DNA from: Heliomicrobium undosum
GTDB lineage: Bacteria > Bacillota > Desulfitobacteriia > Heliobacteriales > Heliobacteriaceae
DNA length: 52,959 nt
Reading direction: 5' to 3'
Assembly (NCBI RefSeq): GCF_009877425.1
Contig: NZ_WXEY01000002.1
Coordinates: forward strand, 1 to 52,959
Part shown: in pieces, positions 43,270 through 51,936 of the stretch
Layout of the letters: each line of letters starts with the position of its first letter
How positions within the stretch are numbered: the stretch's first letter is position 1
Position numbers and translations under genes: made by a program
Notes under the pieces: generated by a model
Told to the model about the DNA's origin: nothing
Databases searched by the model: none
What the model saw: the letters and a program-made list of their open reading frames with translations, nothing else

Positions 43270-44325
43270 ATGACACTGGAAGCTCTGATCGAACAGATCA
43301 AACCCTTGAACGCCGAAGCGATGGAAAAAGCGCAAGACCACCTGGATGACCTGACCAAGCCCCGGGGTAGCCTGGGTGTGCTCGAAGACATGGTCAAACG
43401 TTTGGCCGGCATCTTTGGCGAGATCCCGAAGGAGCCCCTGCAAAAAGCGATCATCCTGATGGCCGGCGACCATGGCGTCATGGAAGAGGGGGTCAGCGCC
43501 TTCCCGCAGGAAGTGACGCCTCAGATGGTCATCAACTTCTCCAACGGCGGCGCCGGCATCAACGTCCTGGCCCGCCACGCCGGGGCGGACCTGATCTGTG
43601 TCGATATGGGCATCGCCGTCGACATGCCCGACCTTCCCGGCCTGATTCGGCGCAAAGTAGCCTATGGGACGAAAAACATGACAAAGGGTCCGGCTATGAC
43701 CCGCGAAGAGGCGATCCAGGCCATCCTTATCGGGGCCGAGGTGGTCGACGACGCCGTACAGCGCGGGGTGCGCATCGTCGGCACCGGGGAAATGGGCATC
43801 GGCAACACGACGCCGTCGGCCGCCATCATCGCCGCCCTGGGCGGTTTCGCCGTTGAGGATGTGGTCGGACGGGGGACCGGTGTCAACGACAAGCAATTGC
43901 AAATCAAGATCGACGCCATTAAACGCGCCCTGGAAGTGAACCAACCCAACCTCGCCGACGGCCTGGATGTGCTTGCCAAGGTGGGCGGTCTGGAGATCGC
44001 CGGCCTCGCCGGTGTCTGCCTCGGCGCAGCCGCCCAGGGGATCCCGGTCGTTATCGACGGCTTCATCTCCGGCGCGGCGGCGGTGATCGCCGGAACCATC
44101 TGCCCGCAGGCCCGCGACTATATGATCGGTTCCCACCTCTCCGAGGAGCCTGGCCACAAGTTTATGCTCGATTACCTCGGCCTCAAACCGATGCTGATGA
44201 TGAACTTCCGCCTCGGCGAGGGCACCGGCGCGGCCTTGGGCATGACCATGATCGACGCGGCCGTCAAGATCTCCAATGAAATGGCCACCTTCTCCAGCGC
44301 CGGCGTCAGCGAATCGATCGACTGA
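43270..44325 (+). CDS. cobT: CobT, nicotinate-nucleotide:base phosphoribosyltransferase
   Basis: Activates the lower-ligand base to its alpha-ribotide. LTKPRGSLGVLEDM at the start, MAGDHGVMEEGVSAFPQEVT, GEMGIGNTTPSAA and the C-terminal catalytic Glu in FRLGEGTGAAL are intact. ATG 43270 follows AAGGGAGG. The length of 351 aa is normal. The base it uses cannot be inferred here as no base-synthesis gene is in the window. Confidence 0.96.
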   Translation: MTLEALIEQIKPLNAEAMEKAQDHLDDLTKPRGSLGVLEDMVKRLAGIFGEIPKEPLQKAIILMAGDHGVMEEGVSAFPQEVTPQMVINFSNGGAGINVLARHAGADLICVDMGIAVDMPDLPGLIRRKVAYGTKNMTKGPAMTREEAIQAILIGAEVVDDAVQRGVRIVGTGEMGIGNTTPSAAIIAALGGFAVEDVVGRGTGVNDKQLQIKIDAIKRALEVNQPNLADGLDVLAKVGGLEIAGLAGVCLGAAAQGIPVVIDGFISGAAAVIAGTICPQARDYMIGSHLSEEPGHKFMLDYLGLKPMLMMNFRLGEGTGAALGMTMIDAAVKISNEMATFSSAGVSESID

Positions 44326-44326
44326 T

Positions 44327-45196
44327 ATGTTTGTCCGGCCATGGCTGCGTTTTCGCCTCGCCCTCTCCTTTTTCACCCGCCTGCCGGTGGGGGCGATGGG
44401 GGAGAGCGGCGACGAAGACTTCGGCCGTTCCTTCGTCTACCTTCCCCTCGTTGGGTTGCTGCTTGGCCTGCTCCTGAGCGGGGCGTCTGTGATCATCGGC
44501 GTTCTCTTTCCGCCGGTCATCCTTCCGCCGCTCTTGCTGGCGCTGCATCTCTACCTGACCGGCGGGATTCATCTCGACGGGTTCATGGACACCTTTGACG
44601 GGATTTTTTCGGCCCGCAAGCCGGAACGGGTGCTGGAAATCATGCGCGATTCCCGCGTGGGCGCTCATTCCGTGCTGGCAGTGACGGTGTTGTTGATGAC
44701 CAAGGCCGCCGCCATCTATGCCCTCTGGGAGTGGGGTGGCTCCGTCCACCTTTCCGACCAGTGGCAGCTAAGCGGCCTCAATCAAATCCTCGATTGGTGG
44801 CCGGCCTGGAACGTGATCTCCGGTTTATATGGTCAGGGCTTAAGCCCCCTCTGGATCACACTGCTGTGGATGCCCATGGCGGGGCGCTGGGCCGTCGTCT
44901 TTATGGTCAGTGGCTTCCCCTACGCTCGGAGCCAGGGGATGGCGTCGCTGTTCAACCGCTATATCGACGGATCGGTGCTTGCGGCAGGGACCCTTTTTGC
45001 CGTAGCGGTGGCCGGTCTTGTAGCCGGTCTCGCCGGATGGGTGTCCCTGGCGCTCCTTTGGCTCTTCTTTCGCTGGTGGGGCGGGAAACTCACCCGCTTT
45101 CTCGGCGGACTGACCGGCGACATCTACGGCGCTAGTTGTGAGATCGGTGAGGTGCTCCTTCTCTTGACGGCGTTGCTCTTGTTGAGGTCTCTTTAA
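44327..45196 (+). CDS. cobS: CobS, adenosylcobinamide-GDP ribazoletransferase
   Basis: Joins GDP-cobinamide to the activated base in the membrane. FTRLPVG near the start, GGIHLDGFMDTFDGIFS and MRDSRVGAHSV are family signatures; six or so hydrophobic segments are seen. ATG 44327 begins one base after the cobT stop and has no strong ribosome binding site, so it depends on coupling. The length of 289 aa is slightly above average, with an insertion near residues 130-160 rich in Trp. Confidence 0.94.
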   Translation: MFVRPWLRFRLALSFFTRLPVGAMGESGDEDFGRSFVYLPLVGLLLGLLLSGASVIIGVLFPPVILPPLLLALHLYLTGGIHLDGFMDTFDGIFSARKPERVLEIMRDSRVGAHSVLAVTVLLMTKAAAIYALWEWGGSVHLSDQWQLSGLNQILDWWPAWNVISGLYGQGLSPLWITLLWMPMAGRWAVVFMVSGFPYARSQGMASLFNRYIDGSVLAAGTLFAVAVAGLVAGLAGWVSLALLWLFFRWWGGKLTRFLGGLTGDIYGASCEIGEVLLLLTALLLLRSL

Positions 45197-45261
45197 GTAA
45201 AGCGCCTCTATCTGTATCGCTTGGTTTAGGTTCTGCAGCGGTTTCACTTGTGACGATTCTC

Positions 45262-45299
45262 TAGTCGTTCCAAAGGAAGTATAGTCGTTCCCAAAGAAG
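45262..45299 (+). repeat. Two 18-bp direct repeats upstream of pduX
   Basis: TAGTCGTTCCAAAGGAAG (45262-45279) and TAGTCGTTCCCAAAGAAG (45282-45299) agree at 16 of 18 positions and have a 20-base period, so both face one side of the helix. They end 23 bases before the pduX start and may be an operator. Confidence 0.6.
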
Positions 45300-45322
45300 A
45301 TGTCTGAAAGGAGGCATTTGGC

Positions 45323-46240
45323 GTGTTCGGTCAGGCGCAACTGCCAGCTACTTGCGGCGAGTTGGCCCAGGGATTGATCGGGGGCCGGTTCCTGCACCTC
45401 ACCTGTCCCATTGACGCCTGGGTCATGGCCAGTGCCTCCCTGACGCAGGGAAGCGGCTGCATCGAGGGCCTGGCCGATCGGCCCAAGGCGGCCCGGGCCG
45501 TTTCGACCTTGCTGGAATTTTGGAATCTGGCAGGACGATTCGACGTCCGGATCGACGTGGACAATCCTCTGCCTTCCGGCAAAGGGCTGGCGACGAGCAC
45601 CGCTGACATCTGCGCCGCCGCCTTTGCCGTCGCCCGGGCGCTGGGAAGAGAATTGGCCCCTGCGGAGATGGGCCGCATCGCCATCGCCGTCGAACCCTCG
45701 GACGGCCTGTTTTTCCCGGGGATTGCCGTCTTCGATCACCGCAGCGGCGCCTGGGGCAAGACGGTCGGGATGCCGCCTATCCCTCCGCTGCATATCCTGG
45801 CCTACGACCTCGGCGGCGAGGTGGACACCATCGAGTTCAACAGCCGGACTGACCTGCTGGAAGCGAACCGCCAAAAAGAGGTTGCCGTTCGCCGGGCCTT
45901 TGCCCTGATCACCCAGGGCTTAAGGATCGGCGATCCGGGGCGGATCGGGGAAGGGGCCACCGTGAGCGCCCGGGCCAACCAGTCGATCCTGCCCAAAGAA
46001 GCCCTCGACGAGATCATCGGCGGCATCAGCGCCCTCGGCGCCGTCGGGGTGAATGTGGCCCATAGCGGAACCGCCCTGGGGGTGCTTGTGCCGGACAGCA
46101 GGCGCCACCGCATCGGCGCCATCGCCGCATGGGTGGAGGCGCGTTTTCCCCAATGGAGCCCGCTGGGCCATTTCCGTCTCGTCGGCGGCGGTCCCCGGTT
46201 TACCGAAACAAGCCGGTGGGGGAGGGATGCAGCGTTATGA
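45323..46240 (+). CDS. pduX: PduX-type L-threonine kinase (GHMP family)
   Basis: Makes L-threonine phosphate, the substrate of CobD. The GHMP ATP-binding motif PLPSGKGLATSTA is at about residue 85, the opening reads QLPATCGELAQG as in PduX, and the C-terminal LVGGGPRF matches the third GHMP motif. The overlap with cobD supports the assignment. GAAAGGAGG precedes GTG 45323. Confidence 0.92.
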   Translation: MFGQAQLPATCGELAQGLIGGRFLHLTCPIDAWVMASASLTQGSGCIEGLADRPKAARAVSTLLEFWNLAGRFDVRIDVDNPLPSGKGLATSTADICAAAFAVARALGRELAPAEMGRIAIAVEPSDGLFFPGIAVFDHRSGAWGKTVGMPPIPPLHILAYDLGGEVDTIEFNSRTDLLEANRQKEVAVRRAFALITQGLRIGDPGRIGEGATVSARANQSILPKEALDEIIGGISALGAVGVNVAHSGTALGVLVPDSRRHRIGAIAAWVEARFPQWSPLGHFRLVGGGPRFTETSRWGRDAAL

Positions 46241-47361
46241 CAGCGAAAAAAGCAGAATCGACGCCCTACCGGCACGGCGGCGATGTGTGGAGCGCCGCCC
46301 AGGATGGAAGCGTTCCGATGGGGGAGATCCTGGACCTGAGCGCCAACATCAACTTTTTGGGCCTCTCGCCGCAGGTGAGACAAGCGATAGTGGAAGGTAT
46401 CGATCAGGTCGTCCACTATCCCGACCCCAAATGCCGTCGCTTGATCGATGCATTGGCCGATCACCTGGCGGTTCCGCCGGAATCGATTTGCGCCGGCAAC
46501 GGCGCCGTCGACCTTCTCGATCACTGGCTCCATGCCGTGCAGGCCCGGCGTGTGCTCATCCCTGAACCGGGCTTCGGCCAGTATGAGCGGGCTGTGGCCG
46601 CCCAGGGCGGTGTGGCGGTGCGCTTGCCGCTCGACGAAAAGCGCCAATTCCGCATCGATGTGGAGGCATGGAAAAAAGCCCTCCATGCGGAGGGCTGTGA
46701 TACGGCGATCCTCTGTACACCCCACAACCCGGCAGGCTGGGTTTGGACAGAGAAGGAAAAACAGGCCGTCCTGGCCCATATCGAATCATCGCCGGTCCGC
46801 CTGCTGGTGGACGAATCTTTTCTCGATTTTCTGCCTGACGGTCGCGCCTTGAGTTGTTGTCCCCAAGCTGCCGGGAACGACCGGTTGGCTGTCCTCTATT
46901 CTCTGACAAAGTTTTTTGCCATCCCCGGACTTCGCCTGGGCGCCTTGATCACCGACAGCGACATCATCAAGGGGATCGTCAGCCGGCGCGATCCCTGGGT
47001 CGTCAACCACCTGGCCCAGGCGGCGGGCGTTGCCGCGTTAGCGGACCACGACTATCACCGAAAAACGTGGGAACGGCTGCCCCAGGAGCGGAATTACCTC
47101 TTTCAGCAACTGTCAGAACTGCCTGGATTGTCGCCACTATCGTCGGACTCCAATTTTTCCCTGCTTAATGTCGCCGAAAGCGGGATCTCATCGACAGGTT
47201 GGACGGAACGGTTACGAGGCCGGGGCATTTTGGTTCGAAACTGCAATACCTTTTTATCATTGGGAGAACGCTATCTGAGACTGGCCGTCCGCGACAAGGC
47301 GGCCACCGACCGGCTGATAGAAGCCATGCGGGCGGTGCTCGCAGAGGAGGGAATGCTTTGA
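46237..47361 (+). CDS. cobD: CobD, L-threonine-O-3-phosphate decarboxylase
   Basis: PLP enzyme producing aminopropanol phosphate for the nucleotide loop. YRHGGDVW at the start and DLSANINFLG are CobD signatures; the PLP lysine is in YSLTKFFAIPGLRLG. It resembles histidinol-phosphate aminotransferase, but the neighbours and N-terminus favour CobD. ATG 46237 overlaps pduX by 4 bases with GGGAGG upstream. Length of 374 aa is normal. Confidence 0.94.
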   Translation: MTAKKAESTPYRHGGDVWSAAQDGSVPMGEILDLSANINFLGLSPQVRQAIVEGIDQVVHYPDPKCRRLIDALADHLAVPPESICAGNGAVDLLDHWLHAVQARRVLIPEPGFGQYERAVAAQGGVAVRLPLDEKRQFRIDVEAWKKALHAEGCDTAILCTPHNPAGWVWTEKEKQAVLAHIESSPVRLLVDESFLDFLPDGRALSCCPQAAGNDRLAVLYSLTKFFAIPGLRLGALITDSDIIKGIVSRRDPWVVNHLAQAAGVAALADHDYHRKTWERLPQERNYLFQQLSELPGLSPLSSDSNFSLLNVAESGISSTGWTERLRGRGILVRNCNTFLSLGERYLRLAVRDKAATDRLIEAMRAVLAEEGML

Positions 47362-47999
47362 CCCGTGTCTACTTGATCCGCCATGGCGAGACGGAGTGGA
47401 ACCTGGCCCGGCGTTACCAGGGACACAGCGACGTGCAACTGAGCGAGAAGGGGCGTGAGCAGGCCCGCTTGCTGGTGCGGCGCCTGGCCGGAGAAAAAAT
47501 CGACCGTGTCTTCGCCAGCGACCTGAGCCGTGCCGTTGAAACGGCGCGCGCCATCGCGGAAGGGCACAACACCGCGTTGATCCTTGAACCGCGCTTCCGG
47601 GAGTGCAACTTCGGCGCCTGGGAAGGGATGACCTTTACAGAGATCGAGAAGGCCTACCCGGAGGAGATCAAAACCTGGCACACGGCGCCGGGTCGGTTGC
47701 AACTGCCGGGCGGCGAGAGTTTTGCCATCGTCCAGTGCCGCGCCCATGAGGCGATGATGGAGTTGGTGAAAAAGCACGAAGGGGAGGGGATCGCCATCGT
47801 CGCCCACGGGGGGACAATCCGGACCCTGCTCTGCGCCATCTTGGAAGTGGACCTGGACCGGGCATGGCAGATCCGTCAGGAAAACACGGCGCTGAACATC
47901 ATCGAGTTTTACGACGGCAAGGGCATCATCGAGCGGATCAATGACGTGACCCACCTGATTCCGGGGGCTTTTCCCGGCGGCAAAAGCGGGGTAGAATAG
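47358..47999 (+). CDS. cobC: CobC-type alpha-ribazole phosphatase (histidine phosphatase family)
   Basis: Removes the phosphate from alpha-ribazole phosphate or cobalamin 5'-phosphate. The catalytic motif is LIRHGETEWN, with the conserved Arg in ASDLSRAVETA, the acidic FRECNFGAWEG and the late His in VAHGGTIR. TTG 47358 overlaps the cobD stop (TTGA) and follows GAGGAGGGA. The family is broad, so the specificity rests on operon context. Confidence 0.9.
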   Translation: MTRVYLIRHGETEWNLARRYQGHSDVQLSEKGREQARLLVRRLAGEKIDRVFASDLSRAVETARAIAEGHNTALILEPRFRECNFGAWEGMTFTEIEKAYPEEIKTWHTAPGRLQLPGGESFAIVQCRAHEAMMELVKKHEGEGIAIVAHGGTIRTLLCAILEVDLDRAWQIRQENTALNIIEFYDGKGIIERINDVTHLIPGAFPGGKSGVE

Positions 48000-48030
48000 T
48001 ACTGGAAATGATGTGGATGGGGGGATTCAT

Positions 48031-48327
48031 GTGCCGTCCCTTCAGTCGCCCGGTTTTTGGCAACGGATGCGGCTGCTGCTCAACCTGCCCCGCTCGACCC
48101 GGCTTCTCTACGCCCTGCTGCGGGACAACCGGGTGCCGCTGGTGAATAAAGCGCTTTTTCTCGGCCTGAGCCTGATGTACTTGCTCTGGCCCCTTGACCT
48201 GCTTCCGGACCTGGTTCCCCTGTTGGGGGAGTTGGATGATATCACGGTCATCCTGTTTTTGATCGACCGGTTCGTCGCCTCTGCACCGAATTATGTGGTG
48301 TATGAGTATTTGGACCGGTTTGAGTAG
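48031..48327 (+). CDS. DUF1232 (YkvA-like) small membrane protein
   Basis: A 98-residue protein with the DUF1232 core YLLWPLDLLPDLVPLLGELDD, which packs a short hydrophobic pair of helices with a conserved Pro-x-Asp-x2-Pro-Asp motif. Function unknown. GTG 48031 follows GGGGGGA; a GTG at 48013 in frame is the alternative. It follows cobC by about 30 bases and may be co-transcribed, with no known link to cobalamin. Confidence 0.82.
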   Translation: MPSLQSPGFWQRMRLLLNLPRSTRLLYALLRDNRVPLVNKALFLGLSLMYLLWPLDLLPDLVPLLGELDDITVILFLIDRFVASAPNYVVYEYLDRFE

Positions 48328-48368
48328 GTTGGAACCTGCTGCGCTGACCGTTATTACGTTAAAAAAAC

Positions 48369-48407
48369 AAACCTTCTATCTTTCTTACTGAAGATCGGAA
48401 GGTTTTT
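48369..48407 (+). terminator. Terminator closing the cobalamin locus
   Basis: AAACCTTC (48369-48376) pairs with GAAGGTTT (48398-48405), with an inner CTTTC/GAAG helix, followed by TT. Confidence 0.75.
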
Positions 48408-48455
48408 ACTTTTTCATCACATTTTTCGGGTTATTAACGCTCGGATGGTGCAGAT

Positions 48456-49211
48456 ATGATTGCGGAAAATCAAGGACAATATATTCGGAGTGTCCGACTC
48501 CGTCAAAGTGAAGTACCCACATTTTCGGAATATCCGTTTTCACTGCCTGCTGTAAGAGAATTAAAGGAATTGAAGCTCCACCCCAAGGTTACTTTTTTCG
48601 TAGGTGAAAACGGAACAGGTAAGTCAACACTTCTGGAGGCTATTGCTGTCGCTGTCGGTTTTAATCCCGAAGGTGGCACAATCAACTTCAATTTTTCAAC
48701 CCGCGATTCTCATTCCGAATTGCACCGTTACCTTACAATCGTTCGTAATCACAAAAAGCCGAAAGATGGGTTCTTTTTAAGAGCAGAAAGTTTTTATAAC
48801 CTGTCTACGAATATTGAAGAGCTTGATAGCGCACCATTCGGAGGCTCAAAAGTCATTGATTCATTTGGCGGGAAGTCGCTCCATAGTCAATCCCACGGGG
48901 AGGCTTTTTTCTCTACTTTTATGAATCGTTTTGGCGGACGTGGAATTTACATACTGGATGAACCGGAGGCAGCCCTTTCTCCTACCCGCCAGATGGCAAT
49001 GGTTTCTCGAATCCATGATTTGGTTCAACAGAGTTCCCAGTTTATTATCGCTACCCACTCGCCGATTATCATGGCCTATCCGGATGCAATAATCTTTCAC
49101 TTTTCAGAAAATGGCATTGAAGTGGTTGAATACGAACAGACGGAACATTACCGGGTGACAAGAGAGTTTCTGATGAATAGAAAAAAGATGTTGGGAATTT
49201 TGATGGAGTAA
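48456..49211 (+). CDS. AAA/ABC-type ATPase with P-loop, probably acquired
   Basis: A 251-residue stand-alone ATPase of the COG3910/AAA_21 type. Walker A is VGENGTGKST at about residue 50, an SHGEAFF signature-like segment is near 145, Walker B is YILDEPEAAL and a switch His follows in IATHSP. Proteins of this type occur alone and in defence or toxin systems, and I see no partner here. Base composition is unlike the rest: 26 of 60 bases are G or C at 48481-48540, against 40 of 60 at 47461-47520. The ribosome binding site is weak. Recent transfer is the simplest explanation. Confidence 0.85.
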   Translation: MIAENQGQYIRSVRLRQSEVPTFSEYPFSLPAVRELKELKLHPKVTFFVGENGTGKSTLLEAIAVAVGFNPEGGTINFNFSTRDSHSELHRYLTIVRNHKKPKDGFFLRAESFYNLSTNIEELDSAPFGGSKVIDSFGGKSLHSQSHGEAFFSTFMNRFGGRGIYILDEPEAALSPTRQMAMVSRIHDLVQQSSQFIIATHSPIIMAYPDAIIFHFSENGIEVVEYEQTEHYRVTREFLMNRKKMLGILME

Positions 49212-49227
49212 ACCCTTACAGGAACCA

Positions 49228-51540
49228 TCATGTCGTGCTGCGCAATATCGCCGTCCGCGTCTCACCAACCCAAACAGCCTCGACCGCCAGCGCCTTCGCC
49301 AACCAGCCCACCGGAACCATCACCCGATCGCTGACGATTTCCGGCGCCGTGTCCATTTCCACAGCGACACCGTTCACCAGCAACTGGTTGCTGCCGACGC
49401 GAAACTGGATGACCCGGTTTCCTTTAAACAATGTAGCTGTCCGGCTGTAGCCGTCCCAAGTCATGTCCGTGCCGTCAACGCCAACGCCTTCAGCGGCAAA
49501 GCGGACCGGCATGAAGGTGCGGTCGCTGTGGATGTAGGGGGCCACGTCCATCGTCTTGGCGGTTCCGTTTACTTGGTAGGTCCGGCTGCCGATAACAAAA
49601 CGGGCCTCGTATGAAGGAGCAGGCTGAAGCAGGGCGGCTTTGGCGATGGCGAGACGAGGCGCCTGACCGGGCCAGAGGCGGCTGACCGGGTCATCCATGA
49701 GTCCGCCGCCGTCGACGGTTAGCGTCACGTCGCCATCGGGAACGGTGCGGTCGACCGATAGGGTGTAGCCATCAATGCGGATCCGCCCGGATACAGCCGA
49801 GCTTTGCCCGGTCACGGTCACCGATAGGGCGCTATCGGATGGTTCAAGGGAAACCTGGCCGATCTGCAGATCGCCCCGGTCGACAGAGACAGTCGGAAAG
49901 GAATCGAAACGGACGCCGGCAGGGAGGGAGAAGCGGAGCGTCCCCTTCTGCAAGGCGCCGGGAACCGGTTCGCTGATCGTGATGGCGCCCCCCTTTTGAC
50001 CGCCTTTGCCCACAGCAACATTGGGGACATCGGCCCCCAGCGTGGCCTGCGGGACGACATCGGCGATGACGAGCGAACCGGTCACGTCGGCTGTTCCACC
50101 CACCGCCACAGATAAGGGACCGGAAAAACCGGGTTTGATCGCTACGGCGAGGTCGGACAAGCGGACGGTGGCGGCTCGTGTCGAGGACTGCAACACCTGA
50201 AAGCGGGCGGTGCGGTTGTCAGCGCCGGAAAAGGAGACGAAGCGGACGCGCAGGCCCCCGTCAGACGTAAAATCGGGCAGGCTGAAGTTGCCGTTCAGTG
50301 GACTTTGGGGTGGGTTGACGCAAAGCGCCTGAAACACCGGTTCCCAGTGCGCGCCTTCCGGCAGTGTCAGGGTGAGCGACCGGCCCATCACCAGGCTGCC
50401 AGCTACGGTTTCTTTCAATTGTATATCGCCGGCGGATTGGTTGCTCCGCCCGGCAATGATCGTAGGAACACGCAGCGACGACGCTGACGCGCCGAAATCG
50501 CGGTATTGACCGACAACGATCCGGTCCGGCTCCACCTTCGATGCGCCCGATAGGGTGGCCACGATATCGCCGCTTTGCGCTTGGCTTCGATCAGAAACCT
50601 CATAGGTCAGCCCTGACAGGTCCCAGGCAGAGGGTTGTCTGGTGGGCCGTCCAGGGCTGCCCGGCAGACCGTGTACGGTGAGGGAGAGTTCCTCCCGGTT
50701 GACGGCGATGTCAAAGAGGAGATTGTCCCCCCAGAGGAGAGAACCATAGGCGCTGGCACGATAGCCCTCTGAAGCGGCCATAACCACGTTTTGCTCGGCC
50801 ATCCGGCTTGACCAGACATACCCTTTAGGCAAACGGATTTTTAACGCGCCTTCGCCAGGGCGCAGGCTGGCGGCGATCTCTTCCTTGATGCGCAGGTTGA
50901 GGCGAAAGGTATCGTTCGAAGGGGCGATGTCGCCGACGGTCACTTGCACCGATCCTTCGGAAAGCACCGTGGCTACGGTCACAGCGCCTTTGGGGAATCC
51001 GCTGAAGCTGGAGCCGGAAAAGGTGACGATGACCGCTTCGGTGACGGACGTCTCGATGTCGACGTCACCCAAAAAAACATAGAAAAGAAACTCATTCACA
51101 AAAGACTGTCCCTTGTTTGCCGTCATTTTGAACTCATTGGCCCGGCCGGTAGACGAAAGGGTGATGTCGCTGGCAGCCAGGCCGTTTACGTTGCCGCCGT
51201 TATTGGGCGGAACATAGACCCCGTTGACCACCTCCGGATCGTCGGGCGTTCCGGTGAGAAAGGGGTGTGTGGATGAATAGACGACGCCGGGGGAAAGGGT
51301 AATCAAGGTGCTGTCACCGGCTTTCACGGCGCCGGCAGGCACACGGACAGCGACTGTGCCGAGACGCTGGCCCGATGCCGGCGAGAGGGAGGGCATAAAA
51401 AGCGCAGACAAGGTTCCTGCACTGCCATAACTGAAGGACCCGCCAATGGCAATGCTTGGCATGGCCGCGAAGGTGAGGGCGAAGACAACCAGCCAGATAA
51501 TGAATTTTTGGTTCCCTATGTGGCCACCCTTGGCGTTCAT
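49228..51540 (-). CDS. Large secreted protein with repeats and C-terminal stalk (copper amine oxidase N-like) domain
   Basis: A signal peptide (about residues 10-33) starts a 770-residue exported protein. Three internal copies of a unit with an acidic start and an LP-x-G end are visible: RIKEEIAASLRPGEGALKIR, LKETVAGSLVMGRSLTLTLP and ISEPVPGALQKGTLRFSLPA, each about 130-160 residues apart, probably beta-sandwich repeats. The last 120 residues (RTYQVNG...RTFMPVRFAAEGVG... and VPVGWLAKAL) match copper amine oxidase N-terminal-like domains, common on clostridial surface proteins. No enzyme motif seen. ATG 51540 follows GGAGG by 8 bases; further starts lie upstream. It ends 16 bases from the convergent ATPase gene. 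Confidence 0.85.
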   Translation of the reverse strand: MNAKGGHIGNQKFIIWLVVFALTFAAMPSIAIGGSFSYGSAGTLSALFMPSLSPASGQRLGTVAVRVPAGAVKAGDSTLITLSPGVVYSSTHPFLTGTPDDPEVVNGVYVPPNNGGNVNGLAASDITLSSTGRANEFKMTANKGQSFVNEFLFYVFLGDVDIETSVTEAVIVTFSGSSFSGFPKGAVTVATVLSEGSVQVTVGDIAPSNDTFRLNLRIKEEIAASLRPGEGALKIRLPKGYVWSSRMAEQNVVMAASEGYRASAYGSLLWGDNLLFDIAVNREELSLTVHGLPGSPGRPTRQPSAWDLSGLTYEVSDRSQAQSGDIVATLSGASKVEPDRIVVGQYRDFGASASSLRVPTIIAGRSNQSAGDIQLKETVAGSLVMGRSLTLTLPEGAHWEPVFQALCVNPPQSPLNGNFSLPDFTSDGGLRVRFVSFSGADNRTARFQVLQSSTRAATVRLSDLAVAIKPGFSGPLSVAVGGTADVTGSLVIADVVPQATLGADVPNVAVGKGGQKGGAITISEPVPGALQKGTLRFSLPAGVRFDSFPTVSVDRGDLQIGQVSLEPSDSALSVTVTGQSSAVSGRIRIDGYTLSVDRTVPDGDVTLTVDGGGLMDDPVSRLWPGQAPRLAIAKAALLQPAPSYEARFVIGSRTYQVNGTAKTMDVAPYIHSDRTFMPVRFAAEGVGVDGTDMTWDGYSRTATLFKGNRVIQFRVGSNQLLVNGVAVEMDTAPEIVSDRVMVPVGWLAKALAVEAVWVGETRTAILRSTT

Positions 51541-51613
51541 CGCCCGCACCTCCCCCATGCATCCGCGTAAACCGCGGTACAATCACACATCCAAGTTAAA
51601 TCCGACACATCCA

Positions 51614-51661
51614 GCGCACAATTCTGAGAACCCGCGCAATCCTGAGAATCCGGCGCAATCC
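51614..51661. repeat. Degenerate tandem repeat upstream of the secreted protein
   Basis: TGAGAACCCGCGCAATCC (51625-51642) is followed directly by a 19-base copy, TGAGAATCCGGCGCAATCC (51643-51661), with a partial third copy from 51614. The rest of 51541-51846 contains no gene I can support. Confidence 0.6.
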
Positions 51662-51846
51662 CAAAGATACCGGAACAAACCTGCACACCCCGGTGCATCC
51701 GGTGCTCCTCATAAACACTGTGATAAAAGGACATTTTCTCACTCTTCACCATACCATGGGGCAGACCGGGGGGAAACAAGGAACTGTTGCCAGCCCTGCC
51801 ACCGGCTTGCGGGGGCAGAAATAATTTTCAAACCCCCGTCTTTTTG

Positions 51847-51855
51847 TGGTAAAAT
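51847..51855 (+). promoter_or_regulatory. Extended -10 promoter of guaB
   Basis: TG-G-TAAAAT at 51847-51855 lies about 130 bases before guaB; the -35 region (TTCAAA) is poor. The leader holds a small TCCGA/TCGGA hairpin near 51927-51941 and no recognised riboswitch. Confidence 0.45.
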
Positions 51856-51936
51856 GAAGGATAAGAGTCTGGGGGCGGTTTCCACCGGCGGATGATGGTT
51901 TCTGCAACCTTGGATAATCCGAATAAATCGGAGTAG

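Noticed and set aside
46237-47361. Histidinol-phosphate aminotransferase
   Set aside because: Similar fold, but the N-terminal HGG motif, the overlap with pduX and the cob neighbours favour CobD.
48456-49211. Stand-alone defence system based on the ATPase
   Set aside because: No nuclease, toxin or second subunit is next to it; the neighbours are a DUF1232 protein and a secreted surface protein.
51537-51779. An 80-codon minus-strand ORF with several cysteines before the secreted protein
   Set aside because: The cysteine-rich part comes from the tandem repeat; the frame overlaps the start of the next gene and has no clear ribosome binding site.
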